Shown here one piece after another: positions 36,280 through 44,756 of a stretch of 64,000 nucleotides of DNA (the first letter of the stretch is position 1; every line of letters begins with the position of its first letter). Made by a program: the position numbers and the translations under genes. The notes below the pieces were generated by a model, which saw nothing but the letters and a program-made list of their open reading frames with translations, was not told where the DNA came from and did not search any database. The DNA is from Sporolactobacillus shoreicorticis (GTDB lineage: Bacteria > Bacillota > Bacilli > Bacillales > Sporolactobacillaceae): assembly GCF_024125445.1 (NCBI RefSeq), contig NZ_JAMXWM010000014.1, forward strand, positions 41,851 to 105,850. The letters are read 5' to 3'.

Positions 36280-36835
36280 AGGGAAATACAAAAGTACAAA
36301 AGATCAAAAAGCCTATGATTGCTGGAACTCAATGATTAGACGTTGTAAGTTAAGCAATACATATAATTATAAAAATTGGAATACATACAAAGACATTGAA
36401 ATTTGTGATGAATGGATGAACTTCCAAACCTTCGCCGAATTTTACTATGACAATATTTATAGTGTGCCAACAGGTGAGAGGGTTGAAATTGACAAGGACA
36501 TATTGCAACATGACGGACGAAAAATAAAAATTTATAGTCCTAAGACTTGTTTATTTGTCCCTCATTCCATTAATTCAGCCTTAACAAATAATCGGAAACT
36601 AAGAGGGGAATATCCGATAGGTGTTTCCTTTTATTGTGGTAAGTATTGGGGCGAATGTGTTTCAGTCGGACACGAGAAAGCAAAGAAATCCTTTAATAAT
36701 CCTAATAGTGCCTTCAAATTTTATAAACGAATGAAAGAAAAATACATAAGAGAATTGGCTGAATACTATAAGAATTGGATACCAGAAAAATTATACAATG
36801 CCTTAATGTCATATGAAATCAGAGAGGATGATTAA
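36227..36835 (+). CDS. Homing-endonuclease-like / AP2-type DNA-binding phage protein
   Basis: 202 aa. The pattern YDCWNSMIRRC ... YKDIEICDEWMNFQTFAEFY ... DKDIL ... YSPKTCLFVP followed by a repeat-like YPIGVSFYCGKYWGECV is typical of phage-encoded mobile endonucleases with an AP2-like DNA-binding end. TTG start at 36227 or 36236, both weak, probably coupled to the short frame upstream. Family assignment rests on pattern only. Confidence 0.65.
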   Translation: MENLETIKDVVKDYTVGKGKYKSTKDQKAYDCWNSMIRRCKLSNTYNYKNWNTYKDIEICDEWMNFQTFAEFYYDNIYSVPTGERVEIDKDILQHDGRKIKIYSPKTCLFVPHSINSALTNNRKLRGEYPIGVSFYCGKYWGECVSVGHEKAKKSFNNPNSAFKFYKRMKEKYIRELAEYYKNWIPEKLYNALMSYEIREDD

Positions 36836-36837
36836 AA

Positions 36838-37080
36838 ATGGAAACGAAAAAAATAATCATTGTCATGGACAGCTGTAAAGAGTATCCAGTTGAGGTTGAT
36901 GCGGATCGTGTTGATGATTTTATTGACCAATTTTATAATGAACAGCGGTCGCCTTCTCTTTTTGAGCAGGGGAGCGTGTATTATGTGACGAGAAATCATT
37001 TTGATCGACTGGATGAGCATGTGTTTATTAATCCAGCACACATTTCATCGATTGAGATTGTGGAATTTGATGAGAAATAA
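36838..37080 (+). CDS. Small phage protein
   Basis: 80 aa, not recognised. Beta-rich start (KKIIIVMDSCKEYPVEVDA) and end (HISSIEIVEFDEK). Acidic. Starts two bases after the stop of the previous gene and overlaps the next by 11 bp. Confidence 0.6.
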   Translation: METKKIIIVMDSCKEYPVEVDADRVDDFIDQFYNEQRSPSLFEQGSVYYVTRNHFDRLDEHVFINPAHISSIEIVEFDEK

Positions 37081-37246
37081 AGGTTTGGAAAGTCCGATTT
37101 TACAAAAATGGGAAGACAAAATTAAACCATTGGTACAGCAGTACGTTCGACAAATTTATGATTGTCAATCGACTAATGATCATTTAGCAGTAGCTAAAAA
37201 GAAAAGTCAACTGAAAAAATGGAGTAAATGGAAAAAGAAAAAATAA
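37070..37246 (+). CDS. Small basic phage protein
   Basis: 58 aa, not recognised, very lysine-rich at the end (KKSQLKKWSKWKKKK). It starts at an ATG inside the end of the preceding gene. The composition suggests nucleic acid binding. Confidence 0.5.
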   Translation: MRNKGLESPILQKWEDKIKPLVQQYVRQIYDCQSTNDHLAVAKKKSQLKKWSKWKKKK

Positions 37247-37250
37247 TTCA

Positions 37251-38216
37251 TTATTTCCCCAAAGTCTTTATGTATCTTGTAAAAACCCATCCATATTTCA
37301 AATCACTATTACCACGATATCTAACAAATGACCAATTCTTGTGCTTGTCTATAATTTCTACGATTTTGCCAATATAAAGTTTATCAATTTGCGTTGATGT
37401 AGTTCTCATTCTTAGAAAGACAGGAAGTTCATCTTTAATATTTACTCTATAGTTTTTGATGTAAGAAGGCATATTAGTGTTTTTAAGTACTTTTCTTTCA
37501 TTTTTTATAATGATTCTATTTTGATAGTTATAGTTGTTAATAACTTGAGGTGGATTGTTAGCCAAACAAAGATTGAATATTTCAAATAACATCATGATAA
37601 TTTCAAATATATGCTTTATTAAAAATTGAACTAGTATCTGTTTATGTGTGGGATCTTTCACATGACCAATTTGTTCCATTCCTTGTTTATAATAATTATT
37701 AATCGTTATATTAATATCATGGATGGATGAAATATTGTTCTTTGTAATGGCATCATCGAAAGTTTCTTGTAATTCTTCAATTTCTTTTGAAACTTCAGGT
37801 TGATTGTAGGAATTGTTATTAAATTGACTTCTCCATTTTTGTAAATCAAGTGATCCCATCATACTTCTGAACTTGCCAATAGTTTCAATAAGATCAGAGA
37901 ATTGACTGCCTGATGTCATTAAGGGAATCTGACTAGTAATTTGTAACATACTCATACTACGAAGAGATTCATTATTTTTGATTAAATCCATAATGTTTAT
38001 GGTGTCTTTAAACATCCCATTTAATGAATTTTGGATATTCCCTATTTGTATAGCTTGATTCATCAATTGCTTGGAATTGTTTATCGATTCAATTAAATCT
38101 GCATAATTCATTTTTGTTGATTGATGGATGAGCTTCATCATATTTTGCATGTTTAGATGGTATTTATCTGAGACTAATTTATTTATATCAGTTGGACGAC
38201 TTTTCAAAAATATCAC
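37251..38216 (-). CDS. SH3-like domain protein in minus orientation
   Basis: 321 aa. A long helical N-terminal part (1-200) rich in Asn, Met and Ile is followed by a hydrophobic stretch (about 190-215, LIKHIFEIIMMLFEIF) and a C-terminal bacterial SH3-like domain (YIGKIVEIIDKHKNWSFVRY ... GWVFTRYIKTL). It lies alone on the minus strand between plus-strand genes, as cargo (moron) genes do. It has no lysin catalytic domain, so it is not a usable endolysin. Role unknown; defence or surface functions are possible. Confidence 0.7.
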   Translation of the reverse strand: MIFLKSRPTDINKLVSDKYHLNMQNMMKLIHQSTKMNYADLIESINNSKQLMNQAIQIGNIQNSLNGMFKDTINIMDLIKNNESLRSMSMLQITSQIPLMTSGSQFSDLIETIGKFRSMMGSLDLQKWRSQFNNNSYNQPEVSKEIEELQETFDDAITKNNISSIHDINITINNYYKQGMEQIGHVKDPTHKQILVQFLIKHIFEIIMMLFEIFNLCLANNPPQVINNYNYQNRIIIKNERKVLKNTNMPSYIKNYRVNIKDELPVFLRMRTTSTQIDKLYIGKIVEIIDKHKNWSFVRYRGNSDLKYGWVFTRYIKTLGK

Positions 38217-38309
38217 CCCTATGTATTTATTTTAGCATTATATGTCATTAAACACACAATTTCCTATGAAATAAGTGAAGGCGGCCATGTCATCGGCCAC
38301 CTTCAATAA

Positions 38310-38364
38310 GCAGGAAAAATCTCCTATTTTGTAGAATATTGAGGTATTCTGAAATGGGAGATGG
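38310..38364 (+). promoter_or_regulatory. Conserved control element, copy 1
   Basis: GCAGGAAAAATCTCCTATTT, then TTGTAGAAT ... TATTCTGAAA and GGGAGATG. A near copy lies at 58021-58076 before another small gene. Shared features: GCAGGAAA, TCCTATTTTGT, GAATA, TATTCTGAAA, TGGGAGATG. The first part is self-complementary with the last (TCTCC/GGGAGA), so it may fold over the start site as RNA. The hairpin AAGGCGGCC/GGCCACCTT sits just upstream. Confidence 0.6.
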
Positions 38365-38370
38365 AAAGTT

Positions 38371-38769
38371 ATGGGATTTGATTTTAGTACAAGAAATCTA
38401 AATTCTCAACAAAAACATATTATTGCTGGACGAAAGAAAAATGAAGAATTGATAAAAGAGGATCATGAAAGGATTGAACAAATTAAAGTGAAGGAAAAAG
38501 AAAAGAAAATATACACATTTGAAAAGAGTAAAGAACTAGAACAATATGTTATACAAACTGCCTCAGATCGTGGTATCGGAGTAAACCTTACAGGTCAATT
38601 AAATAGTGAGATAAGCGACCATCTTGATTTTCGGTGGATTAATAATGAAAAACTGTCTACGATGCAGAGAATAGAACATTATTTTTCTATACCATTTGAT
38701 CTGTCAGAAACTAAAGTTGATGAATTATTAGCTGAGGAATTTGGAAAAATTAAGAATTTAAAAAAATAA
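38371..38769 (+). CDS. Phage protein under its own control element
   Basis: 132 aa, not recognised. Polar, helical, many charged residues in the first half (KEDHERIEQIKVKEKEKK), then a mixed segment. It has its own conserved upstream element and sits between the SH3-like cargo gene and the tail genes, so it may be expressed in the lysogen. Confidence 0.6.
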   Translation: MGFDFSTRNLNSQQKHIIAGRKKNEELIKEDHERIEQIKVKEKEKKIYTFEKSKELEQYVIQTASDRGIGVNLTGQLNSEISDHLDFRWINNEKLSTMQRIEHYFSIPFDLSETKVDELLAEEFGKIKNLKK

Positions 38770-38861
38770 AATTATGATTAAGATGAGCATCCTCTAATCT
38801 GAGGGTGTTTTTATTATGCACAAATTTAATTCAATAAAATAATTCAAAAGGAGCTTCCTAA

Positions 38862-40019
38862 ATGGTATATAGACCTATTCAACAGTATCGTGGAAACGAA
38901 TCCGATCTACCTGAACTATTACCAGGTGAATTAGCTGTAACGACAGATTCTAAAAAACTGTTCTTCGGCGCATCAGGCAACAATGAGGTAGCAAAAGCTG
39001 AAGATATTAAAGGTTTTGGTGATCAGATTACGGATTTAACGAAGAACATGGATGAATGTAAGACAAGCATTGGTAATCAGATTAATAGTATCAATGGTGA
39101 AATTACAACGATTAATAATAAGATTGATGGTATGGGCAATGGCGGCAGTGGTGGAAGTGCTAACTACCAAGACGATCACTTCAAAGCCGAAAATTCGAGC
39201 GGTTCCATTTCAGGCAATCCTCCCCGTTTATCGGTAAGTAGTAGTGCGGGTAATTCAATTATGCTTGATGCGAACGGAGGCGAAGATGGCACTAAAGAGG
39301 GCAGCATTACCATATATGATAAGGCCAATGACAATTTCGGCCTTACGACCGCCAGCGACTGTTTTCAGCTTGCTATACATGGCAGTGGTAAGCGCGCGAG
39401 TGAACGGTTTGAACTGACCAATCCGCAAACGGGCGTGATCCTCGGCATCGACAATAAGGGCGCGTACGGCTTTACGACCGGCGAATCCGGAAATTGCTAT
39501 ATCAGTTCTGGCAGCGTGCTCATGCGCTCTGTATCGGCATCGAAATATAAGGACGCAATTAAATATGATGTTGATCTGGATTACGCCAAAAAGTTATTGT
39601 CCGTAAACCCTGCCTCATGGCATGACAAGGCAGAAGACGAAGCCTTAAAATATGCAGCAGAAAACAAGGGAGAGTTACCTTCTTCTTACAAAGATGTGTG
39701 GCCGCGTAAATATGTTGGTGTAATTGCCGAGGACGTGGAGAAGGCAGGGCTTACCGAACTGATCAATTATGGGGCTCCGGACAAAGACGGTAAGCGACCG
39801 GTCGAGGGTCTTATGTATGATCGGATCGGCGCGCTCATGATCCCTATGATTAAGGATTTGTATGAAAAAATTGAAACACTGCAGACTGATAATGAAGATT
39901 TATCGAAAAAATTAGCAGAGCAAGATGAGAAAATTAAAGCTTTGCAGGACAATAAAGTAGCGCCTACTGTTACCAGTGATTCGGTTACGGATAACTCTGT
40001 AGATTTGACATGGAAATAA
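38862..40019 (+). CDS. Tail fibre with S74 intramolecular chaperone, FN3-type C-terminal tag
   Basis: 385 aa. The N-terminal domain (1-45, RGNESDLPELLPGELAVTTD) is the tail-attachment type seen in phage fibres. A coiled coil and Gly/Ser hinge lie at 55-100, a beta-rich body to about 220, and an S74 peptidase/chaperone from SASKYKDAIKYD (about 225) with YVGVIAEDVEKAGL and VEGLMYDRIGALMIPMIKDL. S74 chaperones trimerise fibres and then cut themselves off at a conserved serine. The end TSDSVTDNSVDLTWK follows a coiled coil and matches the frameshift tails of capsid and tail tube. Unusually placed upstream of Tal and Dit. Confidence 0.88.
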   Translation: MVYRPIQQYRGNESDLPELLPGELAVTTDSKKLFFGASGNNEVAKAEDIKGFGDQITDLTKNMDECKTSIGNQINSINGEITTINNKIDGMGNGGSGGSANYQDDHFKAENSSGSISGNPPRLSVSSSAGNSIMLDANGGEDGTKEGSITIYDKANDNFGLTTASDCFQLAIHGSGKRASERFELTNPQTGVILGIDNKGAYGFTTGESGNCYISSGSVLMRSVSASKYKDAIKYDVDLDYAKKLLSVNPASWHDKAEDEALKYAAENKGELPSSYKDVWPRKYVGVIAEDVEKAGLTELINYGAPDKDGKRPVEGLMYDRIGALMIPMIKDLYEKIETLQTDNEDLSKKLAEQDEKIKALQDNKVAPTVTSDSVTDNSVDLTWK

Positions 40020-40048
40020 TCAAATAAAAAAGGACGGAGGTGTAACCA

Positions 40049-42913
40049 ATCTCAACAACCATTATCCCATACATTAACACTTCAAAATCTCCGGCAATTC
40101 CTCAGCTATTTCTCTGCAAGCCAAATAAATCCACCATTGGCAAACTCAAGTATGCCGATAATGTCACATTGTCACTCAAAACAGGCACAACCATGTCAGA
40201 GTTGAATTTTACCGTTCCGAAGAAGATATTCCGTGGAGAAAAGCAAATCCGTTATCCCTATTTTGACAAATTGAAATTGAAATTTTTGATTCGTGTACAA
40301 GCTGAATGGGGAACTGATTATTATGTGATTGATGCACCTGCTTATCAGAATGAAAATGATCAATGGTCGATTCATGCCTATGCTTTGCCATTTCAACTTC
40401 AAGGGAAAAAAGTATATGGATTTACGACGACAAAGACAGTTAGCGTAACCACAACTACAACAAAGACAACAGTATCAACTGATAATAGTAGTGATGATAG
40501 TGATATTAGTGACACTGCCACTGATACTGACACGAGTGATGCAGACACCACTGAAGACGTGGATACACCAGTTAACATTATGACGGCTTTGAATACGATT
40601 CTGGCAAATTGTTATTCGTGGCGCATCGGTCACATTGATGACAGTTTGTTAAGCAAGACAGGCTCATTCAGCATTGACGATACAACCGTATTAGATGCAA
40701 TTAATACTATTGCAACCACGTTTAATGCGATGGTTACATGGAATACGGTCAATAACCAAGTCAATTTTTATGATGCGGAATCATGGCAGGGACGAAATCG
40801 GGGCTTTGTGATTTCTGATAAGCGATATTTGACTTCTTTAAGCGAAAATCTTTCTTTGGATGGCATGGTCACGAGATTGCATCTGAAGGGTTCAGATAGC
40901 GTTGATGCTAAAACGGCGAATCCCACGGGTCAGGATTATATTGAGGATTATTCATATTTCATTGGTGACTATGCCACAGATGAAAATGGAAAAGTCCTCA
41001 AACATTCTGACTGGATGAGCGATGGTTTATGTCAGGCATTGCTCGATTATAAGAAGAAAATCGAAGATAACACGGAAACATTCGATGAATACTCGGCTGA
41101 TTTAATTACGCAGGAAAGCAAAATGACCACATTGCAGACGGATATGACCACACTCAAATCTAGTTTGGCAGAAATTCAGGATAAAATCAATGATGCTATC
41201 AAGGACAAAAATTATTTTTATCTGAGCAAGAGTTATGACGGCAAAGGGTGGAGTTATCGAGCACCATTAGATGATTCTAATAAGTATATTGTCATGGCAA
41301 AAGCGGATAGTCCAATTAATGCAGTGGTGAATAAGAGTGCATATACAATAGAAGAAAATTGGAAAGTCATTGAGAAAATCAGCGATCAAAAAGCGTTATA
41401 TTTCACTCTTTCAAGTGGCCAGGTTTTCAATAACATCAATTTGATTGTCATTTCAATTGAAGATGATGAATTCACTGCAAATGACAATGAAGCGGCACTA
41501 TTGGCCGAATACAACATTTATTTAAAGCAAGATGAAATGAAAGCTAAACAAGCTGAGATTGAAACGGTTGATGATCAGAGTATGAAAGATCAAAATCAGA
41601 TTACTTCCATTAATAGTGTCTTGAGCATTGAGAATAATTTTTCTCAGGATCAAATGGAAGAATTGGATCAGTTTGTCATTGATGACACATATAGCGATTC
41701 CAATGCGACTGATGCATTCACATTGATGAGTAATGGTAAAATCCACTTGGCAACGATGCAGATGCCGTCTGATTCGTTTAGCTTGAGTCTGGTTAATTTT
41801 CTCGAAATTGTTGAATGTCAAAGAGATTGGGACAAATTGTATCTGAATGATGTCGTGACCATTAAATACGATGATAACTTAAAGATACAAGCAAATGTGA
41901 ATGAGTTGGATTTTGACTTTGGTGGTGGAACGATTAATGTCGTCATCTCGAATATGAAACACGTGACAGATGAGACAAATAAATTTGCTGATCTGATTGC
42001 GAAAACGAAACAGGCAGCCGATGAGTTGAATCGGAAGCAGTCAGAAATAAATAGTATTAATCTGACGAAAAAACGGTTAGATAGCTTTTTGAGTGGACAG
42101 ATTTCATTAAATAGTCACAGTTTGATCGGTGGCATCAACAATTCTGAAACGATTGATCAGCTAGGTTATAAATCAGCTTTTGATGATCAGAATTATTTAA
42201 GATTATATAAGGGCTGTATAGTCAGCACTAATGATGGCGGAAAAACATGGAATGCAGTGTTTACCCCCAATGGCTTATCCGCTGAATCCATCACAGGTAA
42301 TCTGATGCTTGATGATAAAACCAAAATATCTTCTTCCACTGGCTCTATTCAACTCACCAACCAATCCTCACAAATTGATGGTTCCTCTCTCTCGGTTATC
42401 AATGGTGGACTATCTCCTTCAAGTATTGATGCTACATTAGTCAATAATGCTACGCTTGGTGCTCAGGCAAAGGATCAGATTGATAATCTTGAAGTAGGTG
42501 GCGTAAATCTCATTTCAAGAAGTAATGCTATTGGCAGTATCACATCGCTCACGTCCAGTGTTGGACATTCTGATTATGGATTGAAGCTGGAATATAGCGA
42601 ACCGAATGGCTTTACTGTACCCATGAAATATAGTGGTTGGGTTACGGTTAGTTTTGTGGCTTGTGCCAATATGGACAATACAACTCTATATATGAGTTTG
42701 AACACGAAAGATCAATCGGATTTATCGGCTGATCATAGTGTCGATGTGGATACGAAGTCGCGGATCTATACATGGGTTGTGAATTATAATGATGCCAATC
42801 TATTAACCAAAGAGAATCTATTAAAATTCTGGCATGTTGATCATGGTGCGGAAATTTTAGTGCAGGATATACAACTGGAAGATGGGAAGATTAGAACGGG
42901 ATATAGGGAGTAA
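40049..42913 (+). CDS. tal: Tail-associated protein (prophage tail endopeptidase type)
   Basis: Tail-tip hub protein. The first standard start is the TTG at 40169, but conserved sequence continues upstream in frame (TTIIPYINTSKSPAIPQLFL, as in other Tal proteins). GGAGGTG (40036-40042) sits six bases before an ATC at 40049, so initiation at AUC is the best reading (954 aa). A Thr/Asp-rich linker (about 125-155) splits the N-terminal hub, and coiled coils lie near 330 and 470. A C-terminal carbohydrate-binding-like domain covers the last 150 residues. It belongs between Dit and fibre in usual phage order; here fibre comes first. Confidence 0.85.
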   Translation: MSTTIIPYINTSKSPAIPQLFLCKPNKSTIGKLKYADNVTLSLKTGTTMSELNFTVPKKIFRGEKQIRYPYFDKLKLKFLIRVQAEWGTDYYVIDAPAYQNENDQWSIHAYALPFQLQGKKVYGFTTTKTVSVTTTTTKTTVSTDNSSDDSDISDTATDTDTSDADTTEDVDTPVNIMTALNTILANCYSWRIGHIDDSLLSKTGSFSIDDTTVLDAINTIATTFNAMVTWNTVNNQVNFYDAESWQGRNRGFVISDKRYLTSLSENLSLDGMVTRLHLKGSDSVDAKTANPTGQDYIEDYSYFIGDYATDENGKVLKHSDWMSDGLCQALLDYKKKIEDNTETFDEYSADLITQESKMTTLQTDMTTLKSSLAEIQDKINDAIKDKNYFYLSKSYDGKGWSYRAPLDDSNKYIVMAKADSPINAVVNKSAYTIEENWKVIEKISDQKALYFTLSSGQVFNNINLIVISIEDDEFTANDNEAALLAEYNIYLKQDEMKAKQAEIETVDDQSMKDQNQITSINSVLSIENNFSQDQMEELDQFVIDDTYSDSNATDAFTLMSNGKIHLATMQMPSDSFSLSLVNFLEIVECQRDWDKLYLNDVVTIKYDDNLKIQANVNELDFDFGGGTINVVISNMKHVTDETNKFADLIAKTKQAADELNRKQSEINSINLTKKRLDSFLSGQISLNSHSLIGGINNSETIDQLGYKSAFDDQNYLRLYKGCIVSTNDGGKTWNAVFTPNGLSAESITGNLMLDDKTKISSSTGSIQLTNQSSQIDGSSLSVINGGLSPSSIDATLVNNATLGAQAKDQIDNLEVGGVNLISRSNAIGSITSLTSSVGHSDYGLKLEYSEPNGFTVPMKYSGWVTVSFVACANMDNTTLYMSLNTKDQSDLSADHSVDVDTKSRIYTWVVNYNDANLLTKENLLKFWHVDHGAEILVQDIQLEDGKIRTGYRE

Positions 42914-42925
42914 GGTGGTGACTAA

Positions 42926-43681
42926 ATGTTTAACAAATATTTAAATCTGGTGTTTGACGGGAAGGAAAGTAGAAAATCAGGATTCATGTGCGTGCAATTG
43001 AATGAGGGATTGATGAGCGATACATTCATTGCCAATAAGACGATTAATGAAACCAGCGCAGAGAAAAGAGATGTTCCATACTTTCGGTCAGTTTCATCAA
43101 GTCCGCTTGAGTTTGATCTCAATCTATTGTGGATCAATAAGATTACGGAAAAAGGCGAACAGTTACTCAGACAGTGGCTGAACAAGAAAACCTATTCAGA
43201 ATTCTATTTTAAAGAATATCCAATCAGGCGTTACTTTGGAATTATGACAACAGCATCACAGAATTATTCTGGCGCAAACGAAGGATACACAAGTATACAC
43301 ATTCGCTGCAATTCTCCTTACGCCTACTCTCCTGCTTTCCATGACTATATTAATGTTCCTGATGAGGGTAGAAATTATGAGTTGTGGAACCGTGGAGATC
43401 AATTGATGTTTCCGTTTATTGAGTTCACGAAGATTGGTGATGGCTCATTGGCTATTGTGAATAAGACGAATGGCAATGATACATTAGCGATTGACAATCT
43501 CAAAGATGGTGAAGTGGTTACGATTGACAATGATAATGAGATGATTGAAAGCAATCGGGATAATGTCTATCATGCCAATGACTTTAATGATGTGTGGCTA
43601 AAGTGTCCATTGGGTCGTAATCGTTTGTTTATTAACGGCAAAGGAAAAATGAAAATGTATTGGCGATATGTCTATGATTAA
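42926..43681 (+). CDS. dit: Distal tail protein (Dit)
   Basis: 251 aa, phage tail component family: links the tail tube to the Tal hub as a hexamer. It shows an N-terminal belt domain (SSPLEFDLNLLWINKITEKG, TYSEFYFKEYPIRRYFGIM) and a galectin-like C-terminal part ending in FINGKGKMKMYWRY. Follows Tal by 12 bp; overlaps HNH by 14 bp. Confidence 0.88.
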   Translation: MFNKYLNLVFDGKESRKSGFMCVQLNEGLMSDTFIANKTINETSAEKRDVPYFRSVSSSPLEFDLNLLWINKITEKGEQLLRQWLNKKTYSEFYFKEYPIRRYFGIMTTASQNYSGANEGYTSIHIRCNSPYAYSPAFHDYINVPDEGRNYELWNRGDQLMFPFIEFTKIGDGSLAIVNKTNGNDTLAIDNLKDGEVVTIDNDNEMIESNRDNVYHANDFNDVWLKCPLGRNRLFINGKGKMKMYWRYVYD

Positions 43682-44075
43682 AATGAAACATGTGTGCAAG
43701 TGGAGCGGATGCAATGAGTTGATTGATATAGATGAAAAGTATTGTGACAAGCACAGAGACAAAGCGATGAAGATGATTGAAGAAGAAAAAAACAAACGCA
43801 ATCAAGACTACAATGAGCGTGTGCGTTGGACAGAGCATGACGGTAAGTATGCTGCTTTTTATCAATCAAGTGCTTGGAAGAAAACAAGGGCATATGTCAT
43901 AGCAAGAGCGAATGGATTGTGTGAAGAGTGTTTGGCAAAGGGATACATAAAAGCAGGTCGAGTCGTTGACCATGTGATTCCATTAAAAGAAAGATGGGAT
44001 TTGAGATTGGACGTGGACAATTTAAAATATCTTTGTCAAGATTGCCACAATAAAAAACATAAATTGAATCGTTAA
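43668..44075 (+). CDS. HNH endonuclease next to terminase
   Basis: 135 aa. An N-terminal Cys/His cluster (CKWSGCNELI ... YCDKH) and a classical HNH core: CEECLAKG, VVDHVIPLKER, LCQDCHNKKH. HNH proteins beside terminase genes assist cos cleavage and packaging in HK97-type phages. Followed by the candidate cos region and small terminase. Confidence 0.9.
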   Translation: MSMIKMKHVCKWSGCNELIDIDEKYCDKHRDKAMKMIEEEKNKRNQDYNERVRWTEHDGKYAAFYQSSAWKKTRAYVIARANGLCEECLAKGYIKAGRVVDHVIPLKERWDLRLDVDNLKYLCQDCHNKKHKLNR

Positions 44076-44243
44076 TTTTATAATAGGGACATTTTATGTC
44101 CCAATAAAAAATAATTCCCCTATAAATATTGATAGGGGGGCTATGCTTAAATTAATCGGGACATCGAGCGTCCAGTTTCGGCGCGCGATTTTTAGCGTTT
44201 CCAAAACAATTTTTACCAATTTTAGAATCAAGGAAGTGATAAA
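44076..44243 (+). other. Candidate cos / packaging region
   Basis: 168 bp without a gene. It contains GGGACAT-TTT-ATGTCCC (44086-44102), CCCCTAT/ATAGGGG (44117-44138), the direct half-repeat GGGACAT near 44158 and a GC-rich patch (GGCGCGCG near 44181) in AT-rich DNA. The position between HNH and small terminase is where cos sites lie in this phage group. The first hairpin may double as a terminator. Confidence 0.5.
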
Positions 44244-44756
44244 ATGGCTAGTGGAAGCCGACCAGGTGAAGGTAATCGTGGTGGTGGACGCAAGTTAAAA
44301 CCACTGTCTATAAAGAATTATACGCCACCTGCTGAGCGAAAACAACGGGAGCAAGCTGAGGAGTCCATGAAAAAATTGGCTGATATAGAAATTGATCCAC
44401 CTGATTATCTCGATGACATCGCAAAGCAAGTATGGTTAAGGATTCTTCCTGAAGTCAAGAAACTTCCTCTTAAATTTCTCGATCAATCCACGTTTGAACA
44501 ATTTTGTACATTCTATTCGATTTATATTCAATCTTCGAATGACATTAAATTAAATGGTATCAAATCCTCAGATGGCAATCGTAAAAATGCATCTTATCAG
44601 ATCATGTCTGATGCTGCCAAAAATATGCGGCAATGCGGTTCTGAGTTGGGCTTTAACTTCTCCTCACGTATGGCAATGTTAATTTCCAAAAATGATGAAA
44701 ACAAAGATGATGATAATCCATTTGCAGATGGGACACTTGGTGAAATAAATGTCTGA
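44244..44756 (+). CDS. terS: Terminase small subunit (P27 family)
   Basis: 170 aa. Gly/Arg-rich start (GSRPGEGNRGGGRKLKP), then PPDYLDDIAKQVWLRILPEV and the helical P27 core. It recognises cos and hands the DNA to the large subunit. Overlaps terL by eight bases. Confidence 0.9.
   Translation: MASGSRPGEGNRGGGRKLKPLSIKNYTPPAERKQREQAEESMKKLADIEIDPPDYLDDIAKQVWLRILPEVKKLPLKFLDQSTFEQFCTFYSIYIQSSNDIKLNGIKSSDGNRKNASYQIMSDAAKNMRQCGSELGFNFSSRMAMLISKNDENKDDDNPFADGTLGEINV

Noticed and set aside
37251..38216. Endolysin because of the SH3-like domain
   Set aside because: No amidase, lysozyme or peptidase domain is visible in the N-terminal 240 residues, and the gene is on the opposite strand to the late genes.
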